Assembly (NCBI GenBank): GCA_023101885.1
Contig: JALPQD010000006.1
Location: 11,733,085-11,797,084 of the forward strand
Direction of reading: 5' to 3'
DNA: 64,000 nt
DNA from: Typhlomys cinereus
Taxonomy: Eukaryota; Chordata; Mammalia; Rodentia; Platacanthomyidae
The translations under genes and the position numbers were made by a program. Of the stretch, positions 43,561 to 55,806 are shown piece by piece (position 1 is the first letter of the stretch; each line of letters begins with the position of its first letter). The notes under the pieces were generated by a model. It saw only the letters and a list, made by a program, of their open reading frames with translations. It did not search any database and had not been told where the DNA came from.

Positions 43561-44920
43561 TGGCCATACTGTATTTACAGGAATGCTAAGAAGGGGACAA
43601 ACATAGATTTAGGTCAACTACCATCACTATCTTACTGAGCACAAACCAAACCTTACAGCCAGTAGGTCACTGCTTTAGGTTACCTGGCATAGTAATTCTT
43701 GAGCTGTGAGTGACATGAAGCATTATGAAACATGAGCCCATAGGTCCTTAGCTGATTGGAGATGGGGCAGTTCAACTTTTATGAGTTTAATATTTTGGAG
43801 ACATGAACAATTTGTATACATCCCTAGTGAGAATTGTATATTATGGCATTGCTACATATTATAATCCTTCTGTATTATTATAAATTACGTCTCATGATCT
43901 AAAACATGAACATATTTTGTCGTTACCTCAAAACAGCTTCCATTGCTAGAACTTTTCAAGTTCAGATACTGTTCTTAAGGTGTTGTGGACCTGCACTTTC
44001 TTTCAAGTACTGGCTCTATCCACTAAATTTAGTTCCTCCCTCTTTCCTTGGCACAGCTGACTGAGCACGGCTAATTCTCACAACCTGACTCTCTAGGCTT
44101 CCGGAGTCCAGGTTTTCTCGAGTCAGGGCAGAATACACTTGGCCTCTAGGGGGAGCTCCAGACCTCTGATTTTGCTTTTTCCTCTGGCCATGCTCCTCGC
44201 CCCAACCCACAGGCCAAGCCAAGCATCTCAACACCTAAAGGGAGTTGTATCTCATTGAACCGCTTTCATTGAACCACTGTGCAGAGGTTGCGATCTCTTG
44301 GAAAGCTTTCTTTCCTCTACATATATAGTTTAAAGGATGATCAGGAGTTGCCCCTGACTGTGACACGTCCCACCCTCAACAAGCATGAGGAAAATTTAGA
44401 TGCAACAGTGTCCCACGGACTTTCAGAAGATGCAGACCGGTGCTTCCTTCTTCTTGCCATGCGCGCTATTGTATTTCCTTTCCTAGACTTCAGCATGGCA
44501 CAAAAGAGAAATCAGAGGCTCTGATTTGAACCCAAAGAGGAGATGGGGAGTGGGACAAAGGCCTTAATTAAATATGGCAGAGAAGTCCTCTGTCTCATTG
44601 GCCTGGCTTTACAGGTCGCCCCAAGATAATTTAGGGTATGAGTTCACAGAAACAGATGTGGGTTTTCTGGTTCTACCCTCCAAGCTTGCATCCCACATGG
44701 ATTTTAGAGAGAGGTGACTATAGCAAGATTGTTTCCCAGGTCCCCAAACACTGTACCCTTCCCATTTAAATGTGGTTTAAAAATATAGTTGTCCAGCATA
44801 TATACTCACAGAGCAGTTGTTTAAAAATAAACACTCTCATGCAGAGTGATTGCAGTAAATTGAGAACTCCTTATTGGGGAAGGACAGTGTTTTGATAACT
44901 TTCAAAGAAATAGGTCTTCA
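43561..44920. other. Unique interval of 1.4 kb, no gene assigned
   Basis: A moderately GC-rich patch at 44030-44230 contains a CTCF-like motif. Short frames on both strands (72 and 81 codons) have no domain. Confidence 0.45.
44143..44156 (+). promoter_or_regulatory. Candidate CTCF-binding core
   Basis: CCTCTAGGGGGAGC fits the CTCF core CCASYAGRKGGCRS at 12 of 14 positions. Motif match only. Confidence 0.28.
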
Positions 44921-45068
44921 TAAGTTTTCATTCCTGAGGCAACGTCTCGATTTGTAGCCCAATGTCATCAATCTCACAGTGTAGGCCAGTTGTTCTCATA
45001 TTCATGATCCTCTTATTATACTGCTCTGAGTGTATGGATCAGAGGTGTGCACTACCATACCCAGCCAG
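44921..45068 (-). mobile_element. B1-like SINE, very diverged
   Basis: Plus strand gaggcaacgtctcgatttgt, gtgtaggccagttgttctca, tcagaggtgtgcactaccat and acccagccag keep the antisense B1 order. Confidence 0.5.
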
Positions 45069-46935
45069 AATTTCATCAATGTGTGCAAGTTTTCAGTAGG
45101 AGAAAACATCAGTTTATGTAGCTTAGATGTTAATTTTCTAATGGATTGTAAAATGTGGCTTGAGAAGCTAAAGTGTTTAATCATATTCCAATAGCTAAAC
45201 ATATTCCTAGTGAGGAAAGAAACTAGAGTAGTCTGGGTTTGAGTTCTTAGCTTTCTCATATTTAAGATTTGCTTCCTTCTGTTTGTATCTTGAATTTGGT
45301 TGGTTTTTAGATTTTCTCAGGCTAACATTACAGAATTCTTTAGAAGATAGTATAGTATACACACTCATGTCCTATCTCACCAACTTAGCGCTCAGAGGGT
45401 GACTTCACATCTAGGCTTACTATACAAAACTATGAATGATTGCAGTGACACAGGCAATCAAGATAGGTGCCCACTACACAAAACTAATAACACAGCTTCA
45501 AAGCGCACTGATAAGAGTCCCAGTCTAGCTGGTATGTACACTGTACAAATCTAGTCTGATAATATTCTAGTTTCCATTCCTACTGCATGGTTGACCCAGT
45601 TGTGAAATGTGTCTTCATGTAACAGTGAGGATGGGCAGTCAGAGGGAAAGTCTATTGTGGTAAGAACATCAAAATCCATGCTGCAATGGGAAGAAACAAA
45701 CAGAAACCCAAGACTGGTGCTAATGATTCTTCATTTATACTTCCAGTATGTATGTACAGTCTGAAAAGAACTGCGCTATGGTGGAAGTCGCTATCTGTTT
45801 TAAAAGCAGGATGTGGCCACTGAGAACCTGCTTATGCTTCTGAAAGGAACAGCCCAAGAGACTGAGTCAGGCCTCCAGCTCACAAAATTGCTGCTAGTGC
45901 CATTCAAATATGTACCCTAGAAAGCACCAAAAATATGTTTCCTAAACCTAGTGACTATAAACTTCTGCTACATCAACATAGACTATCAGGATCAGGAAGT
46001 AAACATTTCATTTAGATAGTTATGAGCTTTCAGAAGTGTTAACTTCTAATAAATCAAGTCATGCAAATTATAATTCAGGAATCTCTTCTACACACATTAG
46101 TCCATAATTACACCTCCTAGGCAAAGAGGACAGTCCACATATGGCTCCATTATCCTTTTCTAAGTATCAGAAAGTTAAAAAAAGAAGAGAACAGAGACAT
46201 GTAATTGCTACAAGAAGTTGTGAACAAGAGCAAAATAAAAGCACTGGAAAAAGGAACAGTTCAAATATTTCACCAAAGAGGTCTCACTGGCTCATCAGAA
46301 GACTACCTAGATACTGACACAACTCCCAAATGAAAAGTACAGCATATCATCACCAGGAGGAGCATTAATATACCTTCTACTCTATGTAGGAGCAAATAAA
46401 GTCAGTTTCATCTCAATTTCAATTGAAACATATGGAGGGTTCTTCTGGTGGATAAGAAAAATGTCACAGTGAACACAAGTCATAGCTTTGGTAAAGCATA
46501 GCATTCTCCTTTCTACGTTTCTAGAGAACCCGATAGCATATATGAAGAACAGTTCTCATTTCCTTCTTGCGTGTTCTCTCTTTCTTTCTGTGTTCATTTT
46601 TGGCTCATTCGACTAGGGTCAAAAATACCTCTGTCAAAATTTTAAAAGCTTCAATTTCAGTCAATCACATGTCCTCACTCAGCTTTTGTGAAATCACTCA
46701 CCAGCCCTATGGCACTTACCTCCCATGAAATAGCTCACACAGAATTGAGTACTGTGTTTAGTAGTTTTTTAGCCAATTGACACAATAATTTTAAATCTCT
46801 AAAATCTACTCACAGAAAAAATAGGTTATGTTCTGGATATTTATCCATCATGGAATTTGTAACTCAAAAGAAGTAGCTTGCTTTTAACTACAGGTTTTCC
46901 TGAACTACACAATTATGCTCCTCACACATTTAGGG
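45069..46935. other. Unique interval of 1.9 kb, no gene seen
   Basis: No recognised repeat or exon. AT-rich. Confidence 0.5.
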
Positions 46936-46939
46936 AGGA

Positions 46940-47398
46940 ATGCAGAATTTCCTGTTTGGTACTGTGGTTTTTAATTGTTTAGCATATGTTGTGATCATCC
47001 AGCGTCATTCTTCCTCATGTTCTAAGAAAGAAAAGCACAAGAAACCAATGAAGAAGTTGCAAAAATCTCCTGATAATCTACTGATTCTGATTTACAAGAA
47101 TCAGGTGGTAGAAAACATGAACCCAATCACTCACAAGATGCTAAAACAAAATTTGTCTGAAAGAACACATACAGACACCCACCAGAAGCTCGGCAAAACA
47201 ATGGGGTTCCATAAAATTTGGGTGCAGCAATTGGTACTGCATAGCGACCTTTGGCAAATGAGAACCCCAAAAAGGAAGAGTCACAAAAATCTAATCCTTG
47301 TTCCAAGTGGGTGCACATGCCCCTCGAGGAGACTGTCAGGAGCATTAGTTTTGTTGAGTTTATGGAAAAGCTACTTGAAATTCATTTGTGATTATTAA
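46940..47398 (+). other. 152-codon open frame, not recognised
   Basis: One of the longest frames in the window. The predicted product starts with a hydrophobic stretch (FLFGTVVFNCLAYVVII), then a Lys-rich segment (KKEKHKKPMKKLQK), and ends in a Leu-rich tail. No known domain, signal-peptide cleavage site or splice context is evident. AT-rich sequence of this length makes a chance frame of this size plausible. It might be a decayed retrocopy or an old LINE fragment, but no poly-A or target duplication was found. Confidence 0.15.
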
Positions 47399-47489
47399 AA
47401 GACTGAAAAGATCAGGTGTTTTGTTCCCTTTTCTAAATGCCTGATAGACTTCTCAGTGTACTTTGAATTATCACACAGTATTATCATGT

Positions 47490-47515
47490 TCTCTCTCTCT
47501 CTCTCCCTCTCCCTC
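47490..47515 (+). repeat. (CT)n tract
   Basis: Short CT microsatellite with CCCT interruptions. Confidence 0.85.
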
Positions 47516-47539
47516 ATAGACTATCAAGAAATTTAAAAA

Positions 47540-47835
47540 AAAAATGGGAACATATAGTGGAAATCTTGGTGACTAAAGCTGGATGAGTGAAGGGAAATGC
47601 CCCCATCAGTGTAAAGGCCTGAAAAGAGTCAACTTGGTATGCTACAACAGGCCTGAGCCCCCACAGAAGTAGAGAAGCCAAAGGGAACCCTGGGGTCCTT
47701 AGAAACAGACAGTCAGGAGAGTGAGATGAATTGATGAAGGAACGGGAGGAGAATAGGAGAGAGGGGGATGTAGGGAAGAAGGTGATAAGTACTCAATATG
47801 CTTGTAAAATTAGAAAAATAAAAATAAAAAATATT
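47540..47835 (+). mobile_element. L1 3'UTR fragment
   Basis: Matches 8770-9060 in order: gatgagtgaagggaaatgcc, gcctgagcccccacagaag, gccaaagggaaccctggggt, tgaattgatgaaggaac, and the ending gcttgtaaaattagaaaaat. Same L1 subfamily as 7083-9062. Confidence 0.78.
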
Positions 47836-48235
47836 GGGAGGAATGATATCTCTTCGATTTGAATTGACAGTCATGTTTGACTTCCTTTATATCTAGCTTC
47901 AAAAAGTCTCTTTTCTTCAAATCATGCTGAGTTGTATTTCTTAGATTAAAATTGGATAAAATGACATGAGATAATACCAGATAATATAATACAAGATTGT
48001 TGCGCAATTCCTGTAGAAGTTGCATCTTAATGACTTTTACATTTATATAGACTTCTAGCCATCATTTATAAATATTCTTATTTTACATTTTATAGACAAT
48101 CCAAATATTTAACATAATAATTTTGAAAGAATATGTTGGACGATCAATTCTGATGCTGGCAAAGAAATTTAGTAAAAATGTCCTCAATTTGAAGCTGGAG
48201 GATATTTCATAAGACTGTGGGGTAGAATGATGATT
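47836..48235. other. Unique AT-rich interval, no gene seen
   Basis: No recognised repeat or exon. Confidence 0.5.
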
Positions 48236-48375
48236 TTTTTTTTGTTTTGCACATAGGCCAACTTTAAGATAAGAAATGTGCTAACTGAGGTTGGTCTTGA
48301 ACTCCCAGCAATGCATCTACCTCAGCCTCCCAAGTAGTGGGGTTATATCTATGAGCCACTACTCCCAGCTTGACT
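48236..48375 (-). mobile_element. B1-like SINE
   Basis: Plus strand starts with a T run and continues gaggttggtcttgaactccc, agcaatgcatctacctcagc, ctcccaagtagtggggttat and gagccactactcccagct, the antisense of B1. Confidence 0.75.
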
Positions 48376-48541
48376 ATTTTAAATTCTATGATTACACCTT
48401 GATTTTCTAGATTATATCCTTTATCCATTAAGTCAAGCCTTCATCTCGGTGGAGTGTTTTGCAATGGTAAGGGTGTTCATAATTTTTTGTAGACACTAAA
48501 TATTCTGTGCTGGAAGAAAACAAATCAAACACACATGCATG

Positions 48542-48581
<40 letters not shown>

Positions 48582-49714
48582 AGGAGAGAGAGAGCGAGCG
48601 CGAGAGCGAGCACAAAGAGTCAATTGTACATATTCTATGACCAAGAAAATTAAACTTCCTTTAAATGTTTAGGGGATTTTCTCACCAAGCATATGCTGTC
48701 CACAAATTTCCTAACACCTATTGTTTTGTATTATTCTTTTTTCAACTCAAAGGCCTAAAAACTGTGCATGGAATTAATAAAACTCCAGCTACTACTAACC
48801 ATACTACTAACCCTGGAATTGAGTGTACTAGCATCTGAAATCCATTTGATTTTTGCTTACTTGCCTAATAGATATGACATAGTATAAGACAGAGAGAGAG
48901 AGAGAGATGTAAGTCCTGGAGGCATGGTAGAGTCTTCATTTCCAGATGCATAACCAGAAAGCCCAGAGTGGGAGGAAGTGGAGAATTATTTGGTACTCAC
49001 ATACAAGTGGCATCTGGTAGGCAGTAGGTAACATAAGAAAAATGCCCAGGTAAGGCAGAGAGAAAATGGTGGGAATGGTGTATGAGATAATTTGCTATCT
49101 CCCAGATCCCAGAATCCAAGAAGGGGAAAAAAACAAGCCAGTGTTTCCTCAACTAGGGTAAAGTAACTCATGTTGAAAATTCTACAACAAACTTTTGGTT
49201 TCCATAGTATAAAAGAATGTGCATATTTTTGGTGAAAGCCCAGGACTAGCTTGGAAACACAGAGAAGCAAAAGTTTTGAGATTCCTGTCAACCTATGCTC
49301 ACTTTCTCTTTTGGTGTCACAAGGACGGATCACCCTCTCCAAAGCTGAGATGTACTTTGCCAAAAAATTCATCATGAATGATGATGAGTAATCTCTAGGT
49401 CAACTAGAGATTTTCTGTTAGGTTTTAATCTGAAATATGAATATTGTGACCAGGAATCTTTTCATAAAATATCAAATATCACACCTGGCTGTGTCTCTTT
49501 GCCTTGTTGGTTTAAGATTCTGGAATAATTAGGACAGGGTTAAAAGTATGATCTCAGACAGTGTAGTGATCTTTATTATTTCCGTGCCATGCTATATTTA
49601 ATAAAGGCACTTGACTCTAAAAGATGTGTACTCTTTGTCTTATTCTCAAAAGTAGTAACTTCCATAGTCAGAAGTCCCATAATTAACACACAATTTTAGT
49701 TGGCAGTTTTGCTT
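48376..49714. other. Unique interval of 1.3 kb, with two simple repeats
   Basis: Apart from (CA)n/(GA)n at 48546-48611 and (GA)n at 48889-48907, no repeat or exon was recognised. The 129-codon minus frame at 48986-49375 is hydrophobic and Cys/Phe-rich, has no domain and is probably chance. Confidence 0.45.
48546..48611 (+). repeat. (CA)n followed by (GA/GC)n
   Basis: 34 bp of CA, then gaggagagagagagcgagcg. Compound microsatellite. Confidence 0.93.
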
Positions 49715-49820
49715 ATAGATTCATTCAACAAATATTTATTGAGTAATATTTTAGGCACCATGACTGGTACTTGGGATTTAGAAAAGACATTGGGAGAAAC
49801 ATTTGAGAGTCTAAAACATA
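49715..49820 (-). mobile_element. L2 3'-end fragment
   Basis: The phrase gattcattcaacaaatattt, attgagtaatattttaggca, ccatgactggtacttgggat is the antisense of the L2 terminus. Confidence 0.5.
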
Positions 49821-50107
49821 CTAGGCACTACATCCAATTTACCATATACCAATCAATATGCATGACAGAGATCTTTCCATTCTATACAATCACAGTATAG
49901 ACATTATCTTTCCCCTTACTGCTTTCCTTCAAAAATGAAACTCATTATAAAAATAATACATAATCACTCCAAAGATTCTGGAAAATGTGGAAAGGCATAA
50001 AGAAAATTAATATCTATGGTAGGGAGCCCTGGAGATAACTGTTATTAAGATGGGAATGCTTTTTATATGTGTATGTCAGAACTGTTGTGCTTGAAAAATT
50101 GTAGTGT

Positions 50108-50310
50108 GTTTTGGGCTGGAGAGATGACTCAGGGGTTAAGACTGCCTGCAGAAGGACCTGAGTTCAGATCCCAGATCCCAGGTAAAACTCTAGGCAGAAA
50201 TGGTAGCAGTCTATACTTTCAGTTCTGGAAGCCAGAGCCTGGGAAATCCCGGAGTGAAACAAAAGGAAGTCTTTTCACACACACAAATAAATAACTAAAA
50301 AAAAAAGAAA
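50108..50310 (+). mobile_element. B2-like SINE, older type
   Basis: Head ttgggctggagagatgactc with A box, B box gagttcagatccc, body with agttctggaagccagagcct and gggaaatcccggagtgaaac, short CA linker and an aaataaataactaaaaaaaa tail. Confidence 0.78.
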
Positions 50311-50418
50311 TCTGAAAAGCTAGAAGGCATATTGAAATCATCTCTAAATTCTCAGTACTGGATACTTTTTCAGATACCTAGATGATTCTCAATATTTATT
50401 TAATTCGAAGGGAGAAGG

Positions 50419-50495
50419 CCGGAGGATAGCTCAGTAGTAGAGTGCTTGCCCAGAATGCATGTGGTCTTGATTCAATCCCCAGCGGCAAAAAACGG
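50419..50495 (+). mobile_element. ID element (tRNA-Ala-derived SINE)
   Basis: Contains ggaggatagctcagtagtag, agtgcttgcccagaatgcat and gattcaatccccagcggc, followed by AAAAAA: the full ID core with A and B boxes and an A-rich tail. Confidence 0.78.
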
Positions 50496-50639
50496 ATAAA
50501 TTATTAGGCATTATTTAAGGTCTTGAGGGGATTACAAAGACTTAAAAAAAAGAAATATTATAGTGTGTTTCGAGGAGATGTATTTCTTGGCAGTGTTGCT
50601 GATAGGGATTAGAAACTGAAGACTTAAATTTACTCTTGG

Positions 50640-50985
50640 TTAGAGTTTGGATTGGAAACATCCTCCAAAGGACCATTTGTTAAAGGCTTAACTCCAAGAC
50701 CAGTACTACTGAGTGATATTGAAAACTTAAGGTGTAAGGTCTACTGGAAGTCTTCTGTTCATTTGGGACATGCTCCTGAAAGGCACAGTGGGACCTTAGT
50801 CTTCCTTTCTCTGAGTCCTCATCTTTGCCCTGCATTCCACACCATGATATGCTTTCTGGCCAGAGGCCAAAGTAAAAGAGCAAAGTAAAGAGCTCAAAAC
50901 CATGAGCCAAAATAAGTCTTTCATATTTGGAAGTGGATTATGTCATATATTTTGTTGCAGTAACAGAAAGTTGGGTAACATACTG
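50640..50985 (+). mobile_element. MLT1-type MaLR LTR
   Basis: Runs from tggttagagtttggattgga, aaacatcctccaaaggacca and aaggcttaactccaagacca to caaaaccatgagccaaaata, agtctttcatatttgg and ttgcagtaacagaaagttgg. This is the standard MLT1 order. Overlapping frames on both strands are incidental. Confidence 0.68.
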
Positions 50986-52201
50986 CTTATCCAAGACTGT
51001 GAGATTTATTCCCATTTCCGTTCCCACTTCACGTCCCCTTCAGTTGGTCAAAACCTTATCTTCCTTTAGACTCAGAGCATAGTTTCTCTGGGATAGTTAC
51101 ACTAATGCTTCACCAATGTATTTGCCAGCTAAGAAAACTTCCCATGATGCACTTGTGAGTCACCCTGATTTCTCTTATGCAACACTGCTGTAATTGTAAC
51201 CAAAAATCAGCTGTTATTAATTTACTGTCCATTTCCCTCAGAATACTGAGAAGGAAAAGGGAAAGACTTAAGCAGGACCCAGTCTACCTTTTTTTTTTTT
51301 TAACAATTATACATTTATTACCTAGCAAAATTTCAATCATACAAATATTTTAGGATGATCTTAATGAGTGAATGAAGGGTTATAATAGAAAAGTTAATTG
51401 CTCTTGGTTGCCCACTAGATTGTACACTTCTGTTGCAGAAGATAACATACACTTTGCTTGCAGGACGTAAAAATAAAGCTGAACCTGACTGAGAAACTCC
51501 ATCCTTGCTGGGTATCTCTCACAATAGGCAAAGATGCTATCCAGCCTGTTGGCAGAGAAAAGGCTTTGATGATTCACCCCTGCATGCTACAGTATTAACC
51601 TTCAAGGCAAGATGCGCTCGCTGGTGCAATGGCAGCATGACTCTCCCTGGGAGAACTGCTTTCTGGCTGGATTTGAGGTCTGATCCACAGGAGGGAATTC
51701 AGGCCTGGTATTAGATCAAAATCCCATGGCTGTGGATATCGTATCATGTTGTCAAGTGTCTTCTATGTATTTATGTTTTACCCGTAGGTTAGTGTCACTT
51801 TCAACTTTGGTCAGAGAAGGCTGTTTCCTGCAGTGGGCTGTGGGTAATGCAGAGACTCATAACTGATTAAAATACTGAGGATAAGGCACTGTTGAGGGCT
51901 CAGCCCTAAATGAAACATCTACACCACCCTTATCACCACCAGCAAGGCACAGAGAATATGAGGGAAGAGGTACAAGAATAATGTATTCCGGAAGATGGGG
52001 AGGAGTGCTGTGAAACACTGCCTTCAAGACATGACATGCTACTGCACTCACAAGCTCACAGAGGCTGTGGATATTTGTGCAACATTAATCTGGTCAGCAT
52101 TCTAACATGGGATGAAGGAGGGTCTCATGAGCCCAGACCTTTAGCTGAGGAGCTACTGACATTTTTCTTTACTGATAGGTTGCCATTGATAGGATGTCCA
52201 T
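50986..52201. other. Unique interval of 1.2 kb, no gene seen
   Basis: Holds a 14-T run at 51289-51302. No repeat or exon recognised. Confidence 0.5.
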
Positions 52202-52627
52202 TGTCATAGTTAGGCACAGGTGTCAACATGACAGTTGAGGGTTTGAGCTCTGGGCACGTTTGTAGAGACTTAGTGGTTGAGCTGGGGCCAGAGCAAACCT
52301 GCAGGAGATTGTCTGGCTGATGGGGAAGGCCCAGTCCATGGTGGGTGGGCCTAGGCTCTGAAATAAAATACAGAGAGCTGGTTGAGAGAGTTGGCATCCT
52401 TGTGTACACTTGGCCAGACATGCTGGTCTGACAAGTAAGGATTGTCCCTCTTTCAGACATTACGTAGCAATGATGTGGCCAGTTCCCTCTGTCCTTGTGT
52501 TGGTGTAAGTTCTCCTCACAAGCTGGACTGAGAATTATAACCAGACAATTGTTAAGAAAATAAACCCCTTGTTCCCTTAAACCATTTAATGGTGATTTGT
52601 CAGCAACCATGCAGGCGAACTGCAACA
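52202..52627 (+). mobile_element. 430-bp LTR-like repeat (MaLR/ERVL-like)
   Basis: Starts TGTCATAGTTAGGC and ends CTGCAACA. Shares gtgtcaacatgacagttgag, gagctctgggcacgtttg, ctgcaggagattgtctggct, cttggccagacatgctggtc and aaataaaccccttgttccc with 22360-22786. The flanks (TCCAT / CCCGT) are only weakly similar. The 193-codon minus frame at 52125-52706 passes straight through this repeat and continues past both ends. It is an artefact of reading antisense repeat sequence. Confidence 0.72.
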
Positions 52628-52654
52628 CCCGTACTCTAGCATATGGCCCCGTGT

Positions 52655-52830
52655 TCTCAGCACTAATGGGGCCAAGAGAGTAATTAAAAGAATAAAAAAA
52701 AAACATAGAAGTCAGGGGGGACTTGTTAAGGGGTACCCTGGGAGAAATGAGATGGGATGTGGGAAATAAATATGATCAAGGTACATCGTACAATGTACAA
52801 AGTTGTCAAAGACTTAATAAAAATAGTTTC
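52655..52830 (+). mobile_element. L1 3' end fragment
   Basis: The text ggggacttgttaaggggtac, gggaaataaatatgatcaag and gtacatcgtacaatgtac, ending cttaataaaaatag, follows the order of an older rodent L1 3' end. Confidence 0.5.
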
Positions 52831-54836
52831 ACAAGACTGAAAGTTATGTAGAACTTTTGTCATAAACATAGGTTAGAAACATTTGCTTTTAACCCTGGTG
52901 TATACACCGATGGCAGAAGATAACATGCCAGGATAAGCATCAACATGACATGGAAATTAAACTTAGCACCCTGGAAAAGAGAAGAAAGAATCTGACAAAG
53001 GTCTAACTTGTAAAACATGAATTTCACTTTTGGAGGAAAACTGATTCATTTTCCCGTTGACATACACTACACATTCTAAGACATAGATGAATACAAAAAA
53101 GACTTTAAGTTCATATGTTTACGTTTAGATAAATAAGAAAAACATCCTAAAATAACTATCATATAAATAATCTCATACATATGGTCAGCATCACAGAAAA
53201 TTTAGAAACTTCCTGGAACTGGGAGATGAAGGAGAGAAGAAATCTCTTTGGAGAAACTTTAGGATTTTTCTTAAGCAAAAAGGAGTGGTTTTGAGTGACT
53301 GTTTTACAAAGATATGTTTTATTTTCTGATTTCTTTCCAAATCATGAAAAGTGTCAATAGAAATTCTGCAGTTCACAGCTTCAGATTTTGTCCATTCGCA
53401 ATGAGGAGATGGTTTCTTCTGAGTCTCGCCTCCTACCATTGTCTACCTTAGTGTTGTCCAGGTTTCATGGACTCCCATCAGGTCCCAGCTGCCAGAGTCT
53501 TGGTGGCTACCTACTCCAGTCCCCTGGCTTTGCAGTTGAAGAAAACAGGGGTGGGGAGAATCGCCTTGCTGGCTTCTGGCGCTCCTTGTCCCTCCAGTGT
53601 CCTGTCCCCGGATGACTCCTTCTTCCAGAATGAGCTGTCTCTGTATGTGTTTCGGGACAGGAGGGTGAGGCAATGTCCAGGATTCAAGACAGACTGATCC
53701 CTTACATGACTGTGGCCACTGTCAAGCTGAAGGAGCACACACTTCCTTGCCTGGTCAAGAGCCAAAGGACAGATAATAATGTAGCACAGGAACAAGAAGC
53801 TTCGAAATGCTGCCAACTGTCTGCAGAAGAACTTCTGAAGTCCTGAAGCACTTCAGATCTGGAGATCTGGAATCATAAATCCTAAAATGGAAAAGGAAGT
53901 GACAGAAAATACTTTGGAATGTTAATGTTATATTGCAATAGAATTTGTAGGATGGAGGATTAGACAAAAATCCACCTTTGGAGAGTATACTTTTCACAAT
54001 CCATGAAGAATATTTTGAGAGTATCGGTGAGGTCAGCTGAAGGAATATCAGACATAAAAGGAAGACCTATCCAGGCTTCTTCACCTCTATACCATTCTTA
54101 AGACAGTAAAGGAAAGACAGAAGCTAGAGTCATCCGATCTCTTCAGTTACCAGAGAGGTCTCTGTGAATGAGGATGATCGGAGATGAAGATGTATATATG
54201 GCACTACCTAAGTTAGGGTTGCATATGCCAACTAGCAGTGCACTAACCGTCTCTCCTGTGATCAAAGAACAGAACTCCATAAGGTAAAAATAGAATCAAG
54301 ATTGTGCGGGATCAGCTCAGCCTGGGAGCTTTGCACATCTGGGCTCTGGCTTTGGGAAAAGCAGCAAGGAACAATGTAATCTTCTTGGTCTTTTGGCCTC
54401 GAAGACACTCGATCCACTCCCAGTCTGTCAGGGTGCTTCTCTGTTATGAACATTCAGTCCTCCCTGGCAGAAAGACTTTCCAAGAGTAACTCGACCCTTC
54501 GCCCAGAGTGCCGGCAGGGCCTGGCCCCTGTGTCTCTGCTGGGATTCAATTGCACATACATCTGGCTGGCTGCTTTGTTCCCTTATTAACTTCGAAGCTA
54601 CTTGACAAAAATCTGACCTTCGGTATATGCACATCAGGGCTCTGTTCAGTAAGTTTTATAAAAGCACGTGGCATGATGTATTTGTCAAACCTCTGAGGAA
54701 AACCAGCTCTTTCAGGACAGGGAGCTACTCCCAAACTTCTAAAACACTGCTATCTTACAGACCTGCAGAGAGGCTTCTGGGGAACAAAGGGTAAAAGAAG
54801 GAAAAGATAATCATTTAAAGACTCCTTAAAAATTAA
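52831..54836. other. Unique interval of 2 kb; one less AT-rich patch with broken frames
   Basis: Positions 53455-53850 and 54300-54740 are less AT-rich than their surroundings and carry several frames of 60-101 codons on both strands. In 53467-53850 an open frame ending at 53697 is followed in another frame by about 50 more codons without a stop. No protein domain, poly-A tail or target duplication was recognised, so a decayed retrocopy is possible but unsupported. Confidence 0.3.
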
Positions 54837-54837
54837 A

Positions 54838-55115
54838 TGATGGAGCCTGCAAGTAGTTCAATTGCTAAGGAGCCTGTTCAGAAACCTGGTGACCTGAGTT
54901 TGATCCCCAGAAACTCACATATTTGAAGGAGAGAGCTGATTTTTGAAAGTCGTCCTCTTACTTCCACCCATTGAGTCATTGCATGTGTTATATATTCTCT
55001 ATGTCTCTCTCTCTCTCCATATACATATATACCCTCTCACATACATATATATACCTTTTTCTCAATATACATATATATACCCTCTATCACATAAATAATA
55101 AAATATTTTAAATTA
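54838..55115 (+). mobile_element. B3/B2-like SINE, old, with AT-rich tail
   Basis: Head ggagcctgcaagtagttcaa, B box region gagtttgatcccc, body gtcgtcctcttacttccacc, then a CT run and repeats of catatacatatatatacc (55015-55090) before an aataataaaatattttaa end. Confidence 0.5.
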
Positions 55116-55465
55116 ATTTACATGATATAGTTTTAAGCTCCTGTATAATGGTGACCCATCTAAACGTGCCCTGGTTAATAATAATTAAACAAAATTACTA
55201 TGACTCAGAAAGCTCTCCCTTGCTGGAGCTATGTTGTAATATCCATAAAATGCTCTAAATATCCTAATCAGCCATCATTTCTTCAGCCAAGTTTTATATT
55301 GTTTGGGTGCATTGGTTAGCAAAAGCCTCTGTTTAGTTAAACACTAGGTACTGAAAGACAGTTGCAGTTACTGAAGGGAATTCGTACAAATTCTTTCATT
55401 GGCTAGCTCAGTGAACATCTATTGAACATCAGCTGTGCACAACTTAGTGTTCTTTTTCTTTCTTT

Positions 55466-55550
55466 CTTTTTTTCAGTGCTAGAACTGAACTCAGGGACTT
55501 ATACATACCAAGAAAGAGCTCCGTCACTAAGCTGTACTAACAGTAGCTCT
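55466..55550 (-). mobile_element. ID-like SINE fragment
   Basis: Plus strand gtgctagaactgaactcagg, gacttatacataccaag and ctccgtcactaagctgtact is the antisense of an ID element. Confidence 0.5.
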
Positions 55551-55587
55551 TTCTGTTCATGTTCTAAGTTTTGAGACAATGAAGAGA

Positions 55588-55705
55588 TAAAATAGCTGGA
55601 CGTGATGGCATGCACCTCTCACTCAGCACTCAGAGGACAGAGGCAATAGAATAGTGAATGCAAAGTTAGCCTAGAAAACTTGGAAAAACACTGCCTCAAA
55701 AAAAA
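55588..55705 (+). mobile_element. B1-like SINE
   Basis: Contains tagctggacgtgatggcatg, cacctctcactcagcactca, gaggacagaggcaatagaat, ttagcctagaaaacttgg, and a long A run (tgcctcaaaaaaaaaa). Its tail runs into a GA-rich tract. Confidence 0.65.
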
Positions 55706-55806
55706 AAAGAGAGAGGAAAAAAAGAAAAAGAAACAAGGCAGGAAGGACAAAAAGAAAGAGAAAGAAAAAGAAAGAATAAAAAGAGAGTGAGAGAGAAAGG
55801 AAGAGA
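55690..55806 (+). repeat. Purine-rich (AAAG/GA) tract
   Basis: About 115 bp of A/G derived by expansion of the B1 A tail. Confidence 0.88.

Noticed and set aside
50419..50495. Functional tRNA gene
   Set aside because: A and B boxes are those of an ID SINE with an A-rich tail; no cloverleaf acceptor stem pairing or anticodon arm is preserved.
52125..52706. 193-codon minus-strand open frame
   Set aside because: It passes antisense through the whole LTR-like repeat at 52202-52627 and beyond both edges; the related copy at 22360-22786 has no comparable frame, and no domain is present.
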